Source: DASUPK01 sp963801055 (GTDB taxonomy: Bacteria > Actinomycetota > Thermoleophilia > Solirubrobacterales > 70-9). From it: a stretch of 64,000 bases of DNA. Where the stretch lies: NCBI GenBank assembly GCA_963801055.1, contig CAWDDE010000003.1:1-64000 (forward strand). Reading direction: 5' to 3'. Every line of letters starts with the position of its first letter. Within the stretch, counting starts at the first letter, position 1. Shown in pieces: positions 33,136 through 41,480 of this stretch. Made by a program: the position numbers and the translations under genes. Under the pieces are notes generated by a model, which ran no database searches, had not been told where the DNA came from, and was given only the letters and a program-made list of their open reading frames with translations.

Positions 33136-34484
33136 GCGCGGAACGCCCGAGCACCCTCTGGTGCGAGCTCGCCTGGCTCGGCGGCGAGCAGGCCGAGGCG
33201 GGGGTCCTGATCGAGCTCGACGGCGAGCGCATCGGCTCGGTCGCAACGGGGGTGGGCGACCCGCCGCCGGAGGCGAGCGCGCTGCCCGGATTGACGATCC
33301 CGGGACTGGCGAACGCACACTCGCACGCCTTCCAGCGGGCGCTGCGCGGACGAACCCAGGCGGGACCGGGGGACTTCTGGACGCTGGCGGCGGCGGATGT
33401 ACGAGCTCGCCGAGGCGATCGAGCCCGACTCTATCTCGCCCTCGCCCGCGCCACCTTCGGGGAGATGGCGCTGGCCGGGATCACGGCGGTCGGTGAGTTC
33501 CACTACCTCCACCACGGCCCGGACGGCGTCCGCTACGAGGACCCGAACGAGATGGGGAGGGCCGTGATCGAGGCCGCCCGCGAGGCCGGGATCCGGATCA
33601 CCCTGCTCGACACCTGCTACCTGAACGGCGGGATCGGCAGGGAGCCCGAGGGCGTCCAGCTGCGCTTCTCCGACGGCAGCGCCGAGGCCTGGGCGGAGCG
33701 GGTCGAGGGACTCGAGGAGGACGCGGGGCGCCCGGATCGGCGCGGCGATCCACAGCGTCCGCGCGGTCGACCCCGAGGCTGCGGCACGGCGGTCGCGGCG
33801 TTCGCCGCCGAGCGCTCGCTGGCCGCTCCACGCCCACGTCTCCGAGCAGCCGGCCGAGAACGAGGACTGCGCGTCCGCCTACGGCGCGACCCCGACCGAG
33901 CTCCTCGCGAACGCCGGGGCCCTGTCCGAGCGCTTCACCGCGGTCCACGCCACTCATCTGTCGGATGGCGACTTCACGCTGCTTGGCGGCGAGGAATGCG
34001 GCGCGTGCCTCTGCCCGACGACCGAGCGCGACCTCGCCGACGGCGTCGGCGCCGGCGCGCCGTCTCGGCGAAGTCCAACGTGGCGCTCTGCTCGGCACCG
34101 ACTCCCACGCGTCGATCGACATGCTCGAGGAAGCGCGGGCGGTGGAGCTCGACGAGCGGCTCGAGACCGGGGTGCGCGGAGGCCACTCGGCCGCCGAGCT
34201 GCTGCGCGCCGCGACCGCGGCCGGCTGCGACAGCATCGGATGGCCGGAGGCCGGCAGGATCGCGCCCGACTGCCTCGCCGACCTCGTGACCGTCGGCCTC
34301 GACGGGGTGCGCCTCGCGGGGAGCTCGCCGGACCACGCCCTCGAGTCCCTGGTCTTCGCCGGAGCCGCCGCCGACGTGCGCCACGTGATCGTCGGAGGCG
34401 AGTTCGTGGTCCGCGACGGGGTCCATCTCAGACCTCGACGTGGCCGCCGAGCTCGACGAGGCGATCGCCAGGCTGCCGGCATGA
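33132..34484 (+). CDS. hutF: Formimidoylglutamate deiminase (frameshifted)
   Basis: HutF hydrolyses N-formimino-glutamate to N-formylglutamate and ammonia. It belongs to the amidohydrolase superfamily. GTG 33132 gives SAERPSTLWCELAWLGGEQA; then LPGLTIPGLANAHSHAFQRA LRGRT (metal-binding HSH), MYELAEAIEPDS, FGEMALAGITAVGEFHYLHH (metal-region HH), ITLLDTCYLNGGI, HAHVSEQPAEN (by frame change near 33835), FTAVHATHLSDGDFTLLGG, LCPTTERDLADG, LGTDSHASIDMLEEARAVEL (catalytic DSH) and a C-terminal beta-sandwich VIVGGEFVVRDGVH. About 450 residues. Several indels between 33380 and 34080. It overlaps hutI by ATGA at 34481-34484. Confidence 0.93.
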
Positions 34485-35650
34485 GCTCGCTGGCGATCGA
34501 CAACATCGGCCTGCTGGTCACCAACGATCCTGCCCTGGGCGAGGGTTCGCTGGGCGTCTTCCGCGATGCGGCGCTCGTCTTCGAGGGAGACCGGGTGGCC
34601 GCCGTGCAGCGGGCGGGTGCTGCCGCGGACCGCAGCTTCGACGCCGCCGGCCGCTGCGTGATCCCCGGGTTCGTCGACAGCCATACGCACCTCGTCTTCG
34701 CGGGCGACCGGGCCGAGGAGTTCGCCGCGCGGATGGCGGGGAAGCCGTACGAGGCGAGCGGCATCAGGGTCACCACCGAGGCGACGCGGGCCGCCGGCGA
34801 TGAGCAGCTGCGCGCGCTGGCCGCGCGGCGGCGGGCGGAGGGGCTACGGGAGGGACCACTCACGTGGAGATCAAGTCCGGGTACGGGCTCGACGTCGCCA
34901 GCGAGCGGAGGCTCTGCGAGATCGCCGGCGAGCTGACCGACGACGTCACCTTCCTCGGCGCCCACGCGGTCCCGCCGGAATACGAGGGCCGCGCGCGACG
35001 ACTACGTCGAGCTCGTCTGCGGGGAGATGCTGGCGGCCTGCGCGCCACTGTCGCGCTGGATCGACGTCTTCTGCGAGCAGGGCGCCTTCGACGCCGAGCA
35101 GTCGCGCGCGGTGCTCGAGGCCGGCCGGTCCGCCGGGCTCGGCCTGCGGGTGCACGGCAACCAGCTCGGGCCCGGGCCCGGCATTCGGCTGGCGGTCGAG
35201 ATGGGCGCCGCCTCGGTCGACCACTGCACCTACTTCGACGACGGCGACATCGAGGCGCTCGCTGCCAGCGACACGGTGGCGACCTTCCTCCCCGCCACGG
35301 ACTTCTCGACCCGTCAGCCCTATCCCGACGCGCGCCGGATGATCGACGCGGGCGTCAGATTCGCGATCGCGACCAACACGAACCCGGGCTCGAGCAACAC
35401 CACCTCGATGAGCTTCTGCATCGCGCTCGCGGTCCGCGAGATGGGGATGACCGTCGAGGAGGCGCTGCTGGCGGCGACCCTGGGGGGCGCCAAGGCGCTG
35501 CACCGCGACGACCTCGGCCGCCTGGCTCCCGGCGCGCGCGCCGACGCGATCGTGCTCGACGCAGCGTCCTACATCGACCTCGTCTACCGCCCGGGGGTGC
35601 CGCTGGTCGGCGCCGCCTTCGTCGCCGGCACGGGAGGCCTGGACGCCTAA
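34481..35650 (+). CDS. hutI: Imidazolonepropionase (frameshifts)
   Basis: HutI opens the imidazolone ring to give N-formimino-glutamate; amidohydrolase fold with one metal. ATG 34481 (MSSLAIDNIGLLVTNDPALG). Motifs: VIPGFVDSHTHLVFAGDRAE EF (HTH metal site), TTHVEIKSGYGLDVASE (SGYGL), FLGAHAVPPEY, YVELVCGEM (after a frame change), WIDVFCEQGAFDAEQSRAVL, LGLRVHGNQLGPGPG, VDHCTYFDDGDIEALAASDT, FLPATDFSTRQPYPDARRMI, AIATNTNPGSSNTTSMSFCI (catalytic D/N region). About 390 residues. Last gene of the operon; 25 bp later the universal stress protein gene begins. Confidence 0.95.
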
Positions 35651-35675
35651 ACGCGGGGAGTGATAGGACTACCCC

Positions 35676-36090
35676 ATGATTTCCACCGTCGCAGTGGGGA
35701 CCGACGGGTCCGAAACCGCCAGTGAGGCGGTCGAATCAGGCTGCGGAGTTCGCACGCCGCTTCGACGCGAAGCTCGTGCTGCTCAGCGCGTTCAAGGACG
35801 CGCCGCCGCCGAGTGGCGGGGAAGAGGCGCAGTGGGCCTACAGCCCGGCCGCGCAACTCAGAGAGATCCTCTCCCGGACCGAGACCGAGATGAACGACAA
35901 GGGGATCCAGTGCACGACGCTGGTCGACGAGGGCGACCCCGCCGACGTGCTCGTGCGCCTTGCAGACGACTGCGGTGCCGACGTCCTGGTGATCGGGAAC
36001 AAAGGGATGCACCGGAGGGTGCTCGGCAGCGTGCCGAAGTCAGTCGCCCACAACGCGGGCTGCTCGGTCTTCGTCGTGAAGACGACCTAG
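35676..36090 (+). CDS. Universal stress protein (UspA family; one frameshift)
   Basis: About 137 residues: ISTVAVGTDGSETASEAVE, then QAAEFARRFDAKLVLLSAF, DKGIQCTTLVDEGDPADVLV RLADDCGADVLVIGNKGMHR RVLGSVPKSVAHNAGCSVFV. The GNKGMHRRxLGSVPxSVAHN stretch matches the G-2x-G-9x-G(S/T) nucleotide-binding loop, so ATP binding is likely. An indel near 35735 separates the first strand. The stop is at 36088-36090, 9 bp from the end of the convergent SRPBCC gene. Usp proteins accompany growth-arrest or stress responses. Confidence 0.9.
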
Positions 36091-36099
36091 TAGCCGAGC

Positions 36100-37189
36100 T
36101 CAGGACTTGGAGCTGGAACGGCTCCGGCTTTTCGGGGTCTTCCGGGTCGACGATGAGGCTCGCGACCCGTTCTTGCTCTGCGCTCGACCCCGGCTGCGCG
36201 AGCCGTTTCCGCTCTGGGTTCGGCTGCCGGCTGCGCGAACCGCTCGAGCGCCGCTCCGTGCGGGTCTTGACCTTGCCGTCCTCGATCGTGCCGCGGAAGC
36301 CGCCCTCGGCTTCTTCGTCGAGCTCGATCAGCGCCTTGAAGCGATGCAGATCGGCGCGAACCGCGCGCTTCGTGAAGCGCATGCCGCGGGCCATCTTCTC
36401 CATCATGCCCTGGGGCTCGATATCGAGGCTGACCTCGATCCTGGTCAGCCGGTCGGCGAGCTTGTGGAAGGTGACCACGCCCGTGTGGGAGACGCCCTCC
36501 GTGACGTTCCACTCGATCCGCTCGTCCGGGCGCTGCTCGACGATCTCGGCCTCGAAGCGCCTGTGGATTCCCCAGACCTTGATCGAGAAGGAGAGGGTCG
36601 TGTCGTCGGCCTGCTCGACGCTCTCGAACCGGTGCATGAAGTCGGGCCAGTCCTCGAACATGGTCCAGCGGTTGTAGGCGATCTTGATCGGCACCGCCAC
36701 GTCAACCGACTGCTGGATCGGCATTCTCCGACCGCTGCCGCCGTAGCCGGGTGCGGCCCTGCCCTTCTCGTCGTCGTCGCCCTCTTCGGATGAGCCCGGC
36801 TTCAGCTTAGAGAGCAGTCCTTCACCCTCGCCCCCGGAGCCTGGCGTGAGCTTCGAGAGCAGTCCTTCACCCTCGCCGTCCCCGGAGCCCGGAGTGAGCT
36901 TCGAGAGCGCGGCGCCCTTCGCCGCCTGCTTCGCCTGATCTCCAAGGTTCGACGCAGCCCCGGAGGCCACATCGGAGACCTTGTCCTTCGCCTGCTCACC
37001 GAGGTCCGAGACCTTCGGCGCCACCCGCTTGGCGATCTGCTCTACGGCCAAGGGCAATGCGGCGAGACCCACGCCCGCAACAGCCAGCGTCTTCGGGTCT
37101 GACAGCGCGCCGTCCTTCGACGTCGCCTTCGATGCGCCCTTCGACGCGCTCTTCAATGCGGTTTGGGTCATTTGTGTGAGATCAGACAT
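36100..37189 (-). CDS. SRPBCC/cyclase-dehydrase-like protein with Lys/Ser N-terminus and Arg/Ser-rich C-tail
   Basis: ATG 37189 with a strong AGGAAGGAG site. The N-terminus SLTQ.. is helical and Lys/Ser-rich (KSASKGASKATSKDGA), with one hydrophobic helix (TLAVAGVGLAALPLAVEQIA), KDKVSDVASGAASNLGDQAK and a threefold repeat LLSKLTPGSG. The SRPBCC domain (about residues 155-300) reads QQSVDVAVPIKIAYNRWTMF, EDWPDFMHRFESVEQADD, EIVEQRPDERIEWNVTEGVS, GVVTFHKLADRLTRIEVSLD. After an indel near 36230 the tail is Arg/Ser-rich and ends PKSRSRSSSKS at 36100. From memory, this domain with an S/K-rich N-terminus resembles the SRPBCC proteins of Streptomyces gas-vesicle clusters. Last gene of the operon starting at 40702. 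Function unknown. Confidence 0.8.
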
Positions 37190-37258
37190 TGCGTCTCCTT
37201 CCTGGAGGTACAGAGGTGGTTACCCGGCGAGAAGATCAGCAAACTGCGCGTTGCAGCC

Positions 37259-37438
37259 CTACTTGCGGAGCAGATCCCGGAGCTGCCCGCGCTTCTTGCG
37301 CGCCTCACCCTTACCCTGGCGGGCGCTGCCCTTGGTTCGGCTGCGGTCGCTGCCAGTAAGCGCTCCGCCGGCTTCCCTGATCCGGCCGCGCAGCTTGTCC
37401 AGGGTCCCGCCGGCCTTGTCCCGTCGCCTGCTTCGCAT
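37259..37438 (-). CDS. CsbD-like small stress protein
   Basis: A 59-residue gene too short for usual cut-offs. It reads MRSRRRDKAGGTLDKLRGRI, REAGGALTGSDRSRTKGSAR, QGKGEARKKRGQLRDLLRK. The core (GRI.EA.GALTGSDR.R.KGSA.QGKG.A) is the CsbD family signature, small hydrophilic proteins induced by general stress, of unknown mechanism. An AAGGGAG site precedes the ATG at 37438. It lies between the small membrane protein and SRPBCC genes on the same strand. Confidence 0.8.
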   Translation of the reverse strand: MRSRRRDKAGGTLDKLRGRIREAGGALTGSDRSRTKGSARQGKGEARKKRGQLRDLLRK

Positions 37439-37471
37439 CGTTCCACTCCCTTCGTGTGCCTCGGAGAGGCG

Positions 37472-37606
37472 CTATTTCCGCAGCAGCTTGTAGGTGATCA
37501 CCGCGCTCACGGTGCCGACGACGGCCGCCGCACCGATTGCGCGGGGTGGGGCCGGCCGATCGCCGCTGAGGCGATCCGCGGTGACGCGCTTGATGAAGTC
37601 GTTCAT
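37472..37606 (-). CDS. 44-residue single-pass membrane protein
   Basis: Reads MNDFIKRVTADRLSGDRPAP, PRAIGAAAVVGTVSAVITYK, LLRK: a soluble N-terminal half and one C-terminal hydrophobic helix (about residues 22-40) ending in basic residues. Its ATG overlaps the previous gene's TGA by 4 bp (37603-37606), good evidence that this short frame is translated. No known family; by position it belongs to the repeat-protein operon. Confidence 0.7.
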   Translation of the reverse strand: MNDFIKRVTADRLSGDRPAPPRAIGAAAVVGTVSAVITYKLLRK

Positions 37607-37902
37607 GGCTCTTCCTCGTCCTCGACGTCCTCGGGCAGCCTGGCCCGCGCTCTCGCCGCCCAGCCCACCTCGACATTGCGGTAGGTGACCCCGGGCTCGA
37701 CCTCGTCGGGGAGGTTCCGGCGCTCGCTGCCCGACTCGGTCTCGAGCTCGACGTCCTCGATCCGATCGTCCGATCGGACGTGCGTGTGGCCCTCGAACTC
37801 CACCTTGGTCTTCGGCTTGCTCCTGAAACGGAGCTTGCGAGCACGTACGGCTGCGCCGATCTCGATGTCCGGCTCACCGCTGGGCGGCCGGTCGCGGCTC
37901 AT
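37603..37902 (-). CDS. Conserved-type hypothetical protein of the repeat-protein operon
   Basis: 99 residues: SRDRPPSGEPDIEIGAAVRA, RKLRFRSKPKTKVEFEGHTH, VRSDDRIEDVELETESGSER, RNLPDEVEPGVTYRNVEVGW, AARARARLPEDVEDEEEP. It looks like an all-beta domain with a conserved ENLPDEVxPGVTYRxVxVxW segment that I associate, from memory, with actinobacterial gas-vesicle neighbourhoods. ATG overlaps the upstream stop by 4 bp and its stop overlaps the next start by 4 bp. Confidence 0.75.
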   Translation of the reverse strand: MSRDRPPSGEPDIEIGAAVRARKLRFRSKPKTKVEFEGHTHVRSDDRIEDVELETESGSERRNLPDEVEPGVTYRNVEVGWAARARARLPEDVEDEEEP

Positions 37903-39488
37903 TGCTCCTCGGCGGCCTGCTTGACGTCCTTCACGGTGATCCGGCCGTCCGCGCCGCTGCCCTCGAGCTCCCCAAGGTCGAGGCCGAGCTCCGAGGCCTG
38001 GCTGATTGCGGCCTCGGTGGCATTGTGCTCCTCGTTGGCGTTGTGCTTCTCGGCCCGCTTGCGGCGACGGCGCTCGCCCAGCTCCATCACCTTCTCGGTC
38101 GCCTTGCGCGTCGCGGCCATCCCGAGGTCCTTGGCCTCCTCCGTCGCGGCGGACCCGATCTCCTTGGCCGCCATCTTGGCCGCTTCCTTCGCGAGCTTAG
38201 GAGCGGTGATCCCCGGCGCACCGTCCTGACCGCCTTGGCCCTGGGCGCCATTCTGTCCCTGAGCGCCGGCTTCCTGGCCCTGAGCGCCTCCTCCCTGATC
38301 CTCCGCTCCGCCCAGTCCGCCGAGCGCGCCGCCCAGTCCTCCGGCCTGCTGGCCGAGCTCTCCGACCGCTTCCCCTGCTCCTCCAGCAGCTTCGCCGACT
38401 CCTCCGGCCGCCTGACCGACTCCTTCGCCGAGCTGGCCCGCGGCCTCACCGACGCCGCCCGCGGCCTGACCCACTCCTTGGCCGACGCCGCCGACCGCCT
38501 GCCCGGCGCCCTCGCCGAGCTGGCCCACGGTCTGGCCGAGACCGCCCGCGAGCTGATCCAGGTTCCCGGCTGCCTGTCCGGCGCCCTGACCGACGTCGCC
38601 TACGGCCTGTCCGGCGCCCTGACCGACGTCTCCGACCGCCTGCCCGGCTCCCTGGCCGACGTCGCCTACGGCTTGCCCTGCGCCTTCTCCGACATCTCCG
38701 ACGGCCTGACCTGCACCCTCGCCGACCTCGCCGACAGCCTGCCCCGCGCCCTCGCCGACCTCGCCGACCGCCTCGCCGGCGCCCTCGCCGACGTCGCCGA
38801 CGGCCTTGCCCGCGCCCTGGCCGACCTGGTCGACGGCATCGCCCACGCCCTTGCCGATCTCGGGAAGGGCCTCGCCGGCACCCTCGCCGACGTCCTCGAC
38901 CGCTTCGCCGGCTTCGCCGACCATGTCACCGGCGCCGGCGCCGACATCCTGGACCGCCTCACTGAGGCTGTGGACCAGCTCCGGATTGCGGTCGATCGTG
39001 GTCATCACTCGATCGACGATCGCGGCCACGTGGTCGAGGCGGACCTTGAGCAGCGCCTGCGCCTCGACGCCTTCGATGTCGATCTCGAGCTTGCCGAGGC
39101 GAACGTCGACTCCGACATCGAGGGTGACGAGGTCGAGCACCTGCGCCTTGAGCGCGACGTGCGCCTCGAGGTCCGCAAGCTTGAGGTAGATCTTGTCGAC
39201 CTTGAGCACCGGGACGTCGAGCAGCACGTCCGGGTCCTGGCCCGTCTCGGCCAGCGGGGAAGTCGCGTAATCGCGGTATTCGCGCTCGGCGACGGTGGCC
39301 TTGCCTTCCACGTTCTGGGCGAAGCGATACTTCTCGGTCTTCTGCGAGGCGGAGCGCGCATCGGCGCGCGGGGACATCGACTTTCCGTTCGAGCGCGAGC
39401 GGTTACCGCGGGAGGTACTGCGACCGGAGCTCGAGCGGGTCGAGCCGCCGCGGTTGGAGGAGCGCGACTTCTTGGAGTTCGTCGCCAC
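37899..39488 (-). CDS. Long 11-residue-repeat protein with Arg/Ser-rich N-terminus and C-terminal E3-binding-like domain
   Basis: 529 residues, intact. Residues 1-50 are R/S/N-rich. Residues about 75-170 form a conserved domain: DPDVLLDVPVLKVDKIYLKL ADLEAHVALKAQVLDLVTLD VGVDVRLGKLEIDIEGVEAQ ALLKVRLDHVAAIVDRVMTT IDRNPELV. Residues about 175-385 are tandem 11-residue units of consensus VGDVGQGAGQA (seven near-perfect in a row), with Gly/Ala/Val/Gln spacing that could form amphipathic helices. Then comes a Gly/Gln linker, a charged helix KLAKEAAKMAAKEIGSAATE and a final 40-residue segment AAISQASELGLDLGELEGSG ADGRITVKDVKQA, which matches the peripheral-subunit (E3)-binding domain of 2-oxoacid dehydrogenase E2 subunits. 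GTG start overlaps the upstream stop by one base. Role unknown; a scaffold or coat-like protein is inferred. Confidence 0.8.
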   Translation of the reverse strand: MATNSKKSRSSNRGGSTRSSSGRSTSRGNRSRSNGKSMSPRADARSASQKTEKYRFAQNVEGKATVAEREYRDYATSPLAETGQDPDVLLDVPVLKVDKIYLKLADLEAHVALKAQVLDLVTLDVGVDVRLGKLEIDIEGVEAQALLKVRLDHVAAIVDRVMTTIDRNPELVHSLSEAVQDVGAGAGDMVGEAGEAVEDVGEGAGEALPEIGKGVGDAVDQVGQGAGKAVGDVGEGAGEAVGEVGEGAGQAVGEVGEGAGQAVGDVGEGAGQAVGDVGQGAGQAVGDVGQGAGQAVGDVGQGAGQAAGNLDQLAGGLGQTVGQLGEGAGQAVGGVGQGVGQAAGGVGEAAGQLGEGVGQAAGGVGEAAGGAGEAVGELGQQAGGLGGALGGLGGAEDQGGGAQGQEAGAQGQNGAQGQGGQDGAPGITAPKLAKEAAKMAAKEIGSAATEEAKDLGMAATRKATEKVMELGERRRRKRAEKHNANEEHNATEAAISQASELGLDLGELEGSGADGRITVKDVKQAAEEQ

Positions 39489-40702
39489 TATCCGCCTCCT
39501 CCCTGCTGCTGCTGAGGCTGCTGTTGCTGCTGCTGGGGCTGCTGTTGCTGTTGCTGGGGCTGCTGTTGCTGTTGCTGAGGTTGCTGTTGCTGAGGTTGCT
39601 GTTGCTGAGGCTGCTGTTGCTGAGGTTGCTGTTGCTGGGGCTGCTGTTGCTGGCCCTGCTGACCGGCCAACTGGCCGACCCCTTGCTGGACGCCCTGGCC
39701 CACGCCCTGGACCCCCTGGGCCGCGCCCTGCCCTAGGCCCTGCGCAGCCTGCCCAGCACCCTGGCCTACCCCTTCGACTCCCTGAGCCGCCCCCTGCCCA
39801 AGGCCCTGGAGGCCCTGGTTCGCACCCTGGCCGACCTCGCCGAGCGCCTGACTGGCGCCCTTGCCCACCTCGGGTAGCGCCTGCTTGGCGCCCTCGCCGA
39901 CTTCGCCGAGCGCCTGGTTGGCGCCCTCGCCGACGTTGCCGACTGCCGAGCTTGCGCCCTTGCCGACTTCCGGTAGCGCCTTCCCGGCGCCCTCACCGAC
40001 GTCCTCGACCGCATCGCCCGACTCGTCGAGCAGGTGGCCCGTGCCGCCACCGACCTCCTCGACGGCCTTCCCGACGCCCTCGAGCAGCTCCGGGTTGCGA
40101 TCCAGCGACAGCAGCACGCGCTCGAGGATCTGGCTGACGTTGTCGAGCCGCGCCTTGAGCAGCGCCTGCGCCTCGACGCCCTCGATCTTCAGCTCCACCT
40201 GGCCCAGGTGAGCCTGCACGCCGACGCTGACGTTGAGCAGCTTCCGGACCTTGGCGAGCACGGCTACCCGGGCATCGAGGTCATCGACCTCGATGTCGAT
40301 CTTGTCCACCTTGACGACCGGGATGTCGGCCAGGACGTCCGGGCCCTCCTGCATGTCCAAGTCCTTCGGGTTGACCACCGAGTAGTCGGGGAACTCCTCC
40401 CGCTTGCGCTTTCGGCTGCCCGAGGCGCTGCGGCCATTGGAGCTGCCCTTGCTCTTGTCCCTGGGCGCCTGGGTGGAGGAGTCGCTCTCGACGCGCCTCG
40501 ACTCCGTTCGCGCCCCGGACCTGTTGTGGGTGTCCCTAGAACGACTCGATCCGGAGCTGCTCGATCCGGATCCTCGGCTTCGGGAACCCGCACTAGAGCG
40601 ACTCTTCGACGAGGAGGAGCGGCCTCGCGACTTCGAGGAAGACCCCTTCGAGCCACCGGAGCGGCTCTTGCTGCTGCTGGATGAAGATTTGCGCTGGGGC
40701 AT
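39488..40702 (-). CDS. Paralogous 11-residue-repeat protein with RS-rich N-terminus and Gln/Pro tail
   Basis: 404 residues from ATG 40702 (MPQRKSSSSSSKSRSGGSKG). The first 75 residues are almost only S/R/G/K. The conserved domain follows: DLDMQEGPDVLADIPVVKVD KIDIEVDDLDARVAVLAKVR KLLNVSVGVQAHLGQVELKI EGVEAQALLKARLDNVSQIL ERVLLSLDRNPELLEGV. Then 11-residue units of the type VGQGAGQAAQG and LGEVGEGAKQA. The last 60-65 residues are repeats of QQQQP lengthening to QQQQQQP, ending QGGGG. Same design as its downstream neighbour apart from the tail, so the pair arose by duplication. The RS-rich and Q/P-rich ends are typical of proteins that self-associate (inference). First gene of the operon. Confidence 0.8.
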   Translation of the reverse strand: MPQRKSSSSSSKSRSGGSKGSSSKSRGRSSSSKSRSSAGSRSRGSGSSSSGSSRSRDTHNRSGARTESRRVESDSSTQAPRDKSKGSSNGRSASGSRKRKREEFPDYSVVNPKDLDMQEGPDVLADIPVVKVDKIDIEVDDLDARVAVLAKVRKLLNVSVGVQAHLGQVELKIEGVEAQALLKARLDNVSQILERVLLSLDRNPELLEGVGKAVEEVGGGTGHLLDESGDAVEDVGEGAGKALPEVGKGASSAVGNVGEGANQALGEVGEGAKQALPEVGKGASQALGEVGQGANQGLQGLGQGAAQGVEGVGQGAGQAAQGLGQGAAQGVQGVGQGVQQGVGQLAGQQGQQQQPQQQQPQQQQPQQQQPQQQQPQQQQQQPQQQQQQPQQQQQQPQQQQGGGG

Positions 40703-40905
40703 CCTGCCCTCTGTTCCTCCTGAATCGTTCGTCAGTCCGTGTTGGGCGCTTACCCGATCCCAACCGTTCAAACACTCGACTTGGGGCCGCAATTCAAATT
40801 TCACCTCTTGGCACGACAGTTCAAATTTCGCTTCAGCGGGTAGTCCCACTGGACCGCCGGCGCGAAAGGCGCAGCTGGCACGGAAGCCAAGAGAGGCGAT
40901 AAAGA
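40703..40905. promoter_or_regulatory. Divergent promoter region with direct repeats TTCAAATTTC
   Basis: 203-bp AT-richer gap between the start of the repeat-protein operon (minus) and the divergent gene at 40906 (plus). TTCAAATTTC occurs at 40793-40802 and again at 40820-40829, 27 bp apart centre to centre, and a partial copy GTTCAAAC lies at 40776. Two identical 10-mers on the same strand in the only AT-rich patch of the region suggest a regulator-binding site controlling both directions. Confidence 0.55.
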
Positions 40906-41442
40906 ATGGCGCAGACAACGCGGTCCTCCAGCAGAAGCTCGTCGAGCGGCAGCTCGAGGACGAAGAGATCTACGAGCAAAAACGGCTCTTCTGGCTCATC
41001 CAGGAGCGCCCGGTCGAGTTCCGGGCGGACGCGCTCGAACAGTGGCAGCTCGGCATCCTCCCGGTCCCGGCGCAGCACCACGTCGGCCTCTCGGCGAACG
41101 TCGTCGGCCGCCGGTGCCCGGCAGAAATCGCCGAACGGCCCGATCGCCAAGACCGGCGGGAAGGTCGTCGAGCTGGCGTCGAAGGCGAAGGCACCGCTGC
41201 TCGCAGGCGGAGCCGCTCTCGCCGGCGTCGCCGGTGGGGTCGCGCTGAAGAGCCGCAATCAGAACCGGAGGCCGCTAAAGCGACTGAGCAGCGTCTCGCT
41301 GCCGAAGTCCGTCAAGAACGTCGACCTCGGCAAGGTCGACCTGGACTCGCTCACCTCGGTGGCGCGCCAGGTGCAGTCGATCGGAGAGCAGGTCGGCGAC
41401 GTCGTCGACGCGGCGGATAAGACCCGCAAGAAGCACAAGTAA
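40906..41442 (+). CDS. Arg/Ser-rich membrane-associated protein divergent to the repeat-protein operon
   Basis: 178 residues. Residues 1-75 are low-complexity S/R/T/K (MAQTTRSSSRSSSSGSSRTK). Then KTGGKVVELASKAKAPLLAG and GAALAGVAGGVALKSRNQNR, a single hydrophobic helix followed by basic residues, and a C-terminal helix: LPKSVKNVDLGKVDLDSLTS VARQVQSIGEQVGDVVDAAD. The N-terminus has the same odd composition as the two repeat proteins and the SRPBCC tail, and it shares their control region, so it is probably part of the same system. No family recognised. Confidence 0.75.
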   Translation: MAQTTRSSSRSSSSGSSRTKRSTSKNGSSGSSRSARSSSGRTRSNSGSSASSRSRRSTTSASRRTSSAAGARQKSPNGPIAKTGGKVVELASKAKAPLLAGGAALAGVAGGVALKSRNQNRRPLKRLSSVSLPKSVKNVDLGKVDLDSLTSVARQVQSIGEQVGDVVDAADKTRKKHK

Positions 41443-41480
41443 GCGGAGCCCCGAGCGACTCCCCTCGGCGCTGGCCGGGC

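Noticed and set aside
33093..34289. A deformylase-HutF fusion protein
   Set aside because: The two are in one frame only because of an inserted base near 33113; the natural deformylase end and a GTGA overlap are present at 33132-33135, as at the other junctions.
35858..36100. Extension of the SRPBCC protein across the usp gene on the opposite strand
   Set aside because: A one-base shift near 36230 gives an RS-rich tail with a stop at 36100, consistent with sister proteins; the extension has no sensible composition.
37902..39515. A 537-codon plus-strand open frame opposite the 11-residue-repeat gene
   Set aside because: It is the mirror of the repeat coding sequence: periodic GC-rich DNA stays open on both strands. 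The minus-strand reading has overlapping neighbours, a conserved domain shared with its paralogue and a recognisable C-terminal domain.
39520..39660. Possible CRISPR or spacer-type array in the CTGTTG-repeat region
   Set aside because: The repetition is a trinucleotide-based Gln/Pro coding repeat without unique spacers.
39524..39736. A poly-leucine plus-strand frame (LLLLGLLLL...)
   Set aside because: Exact antisense of the CAG-rich Gln/Pro repeat; no start context or neighbours support it.
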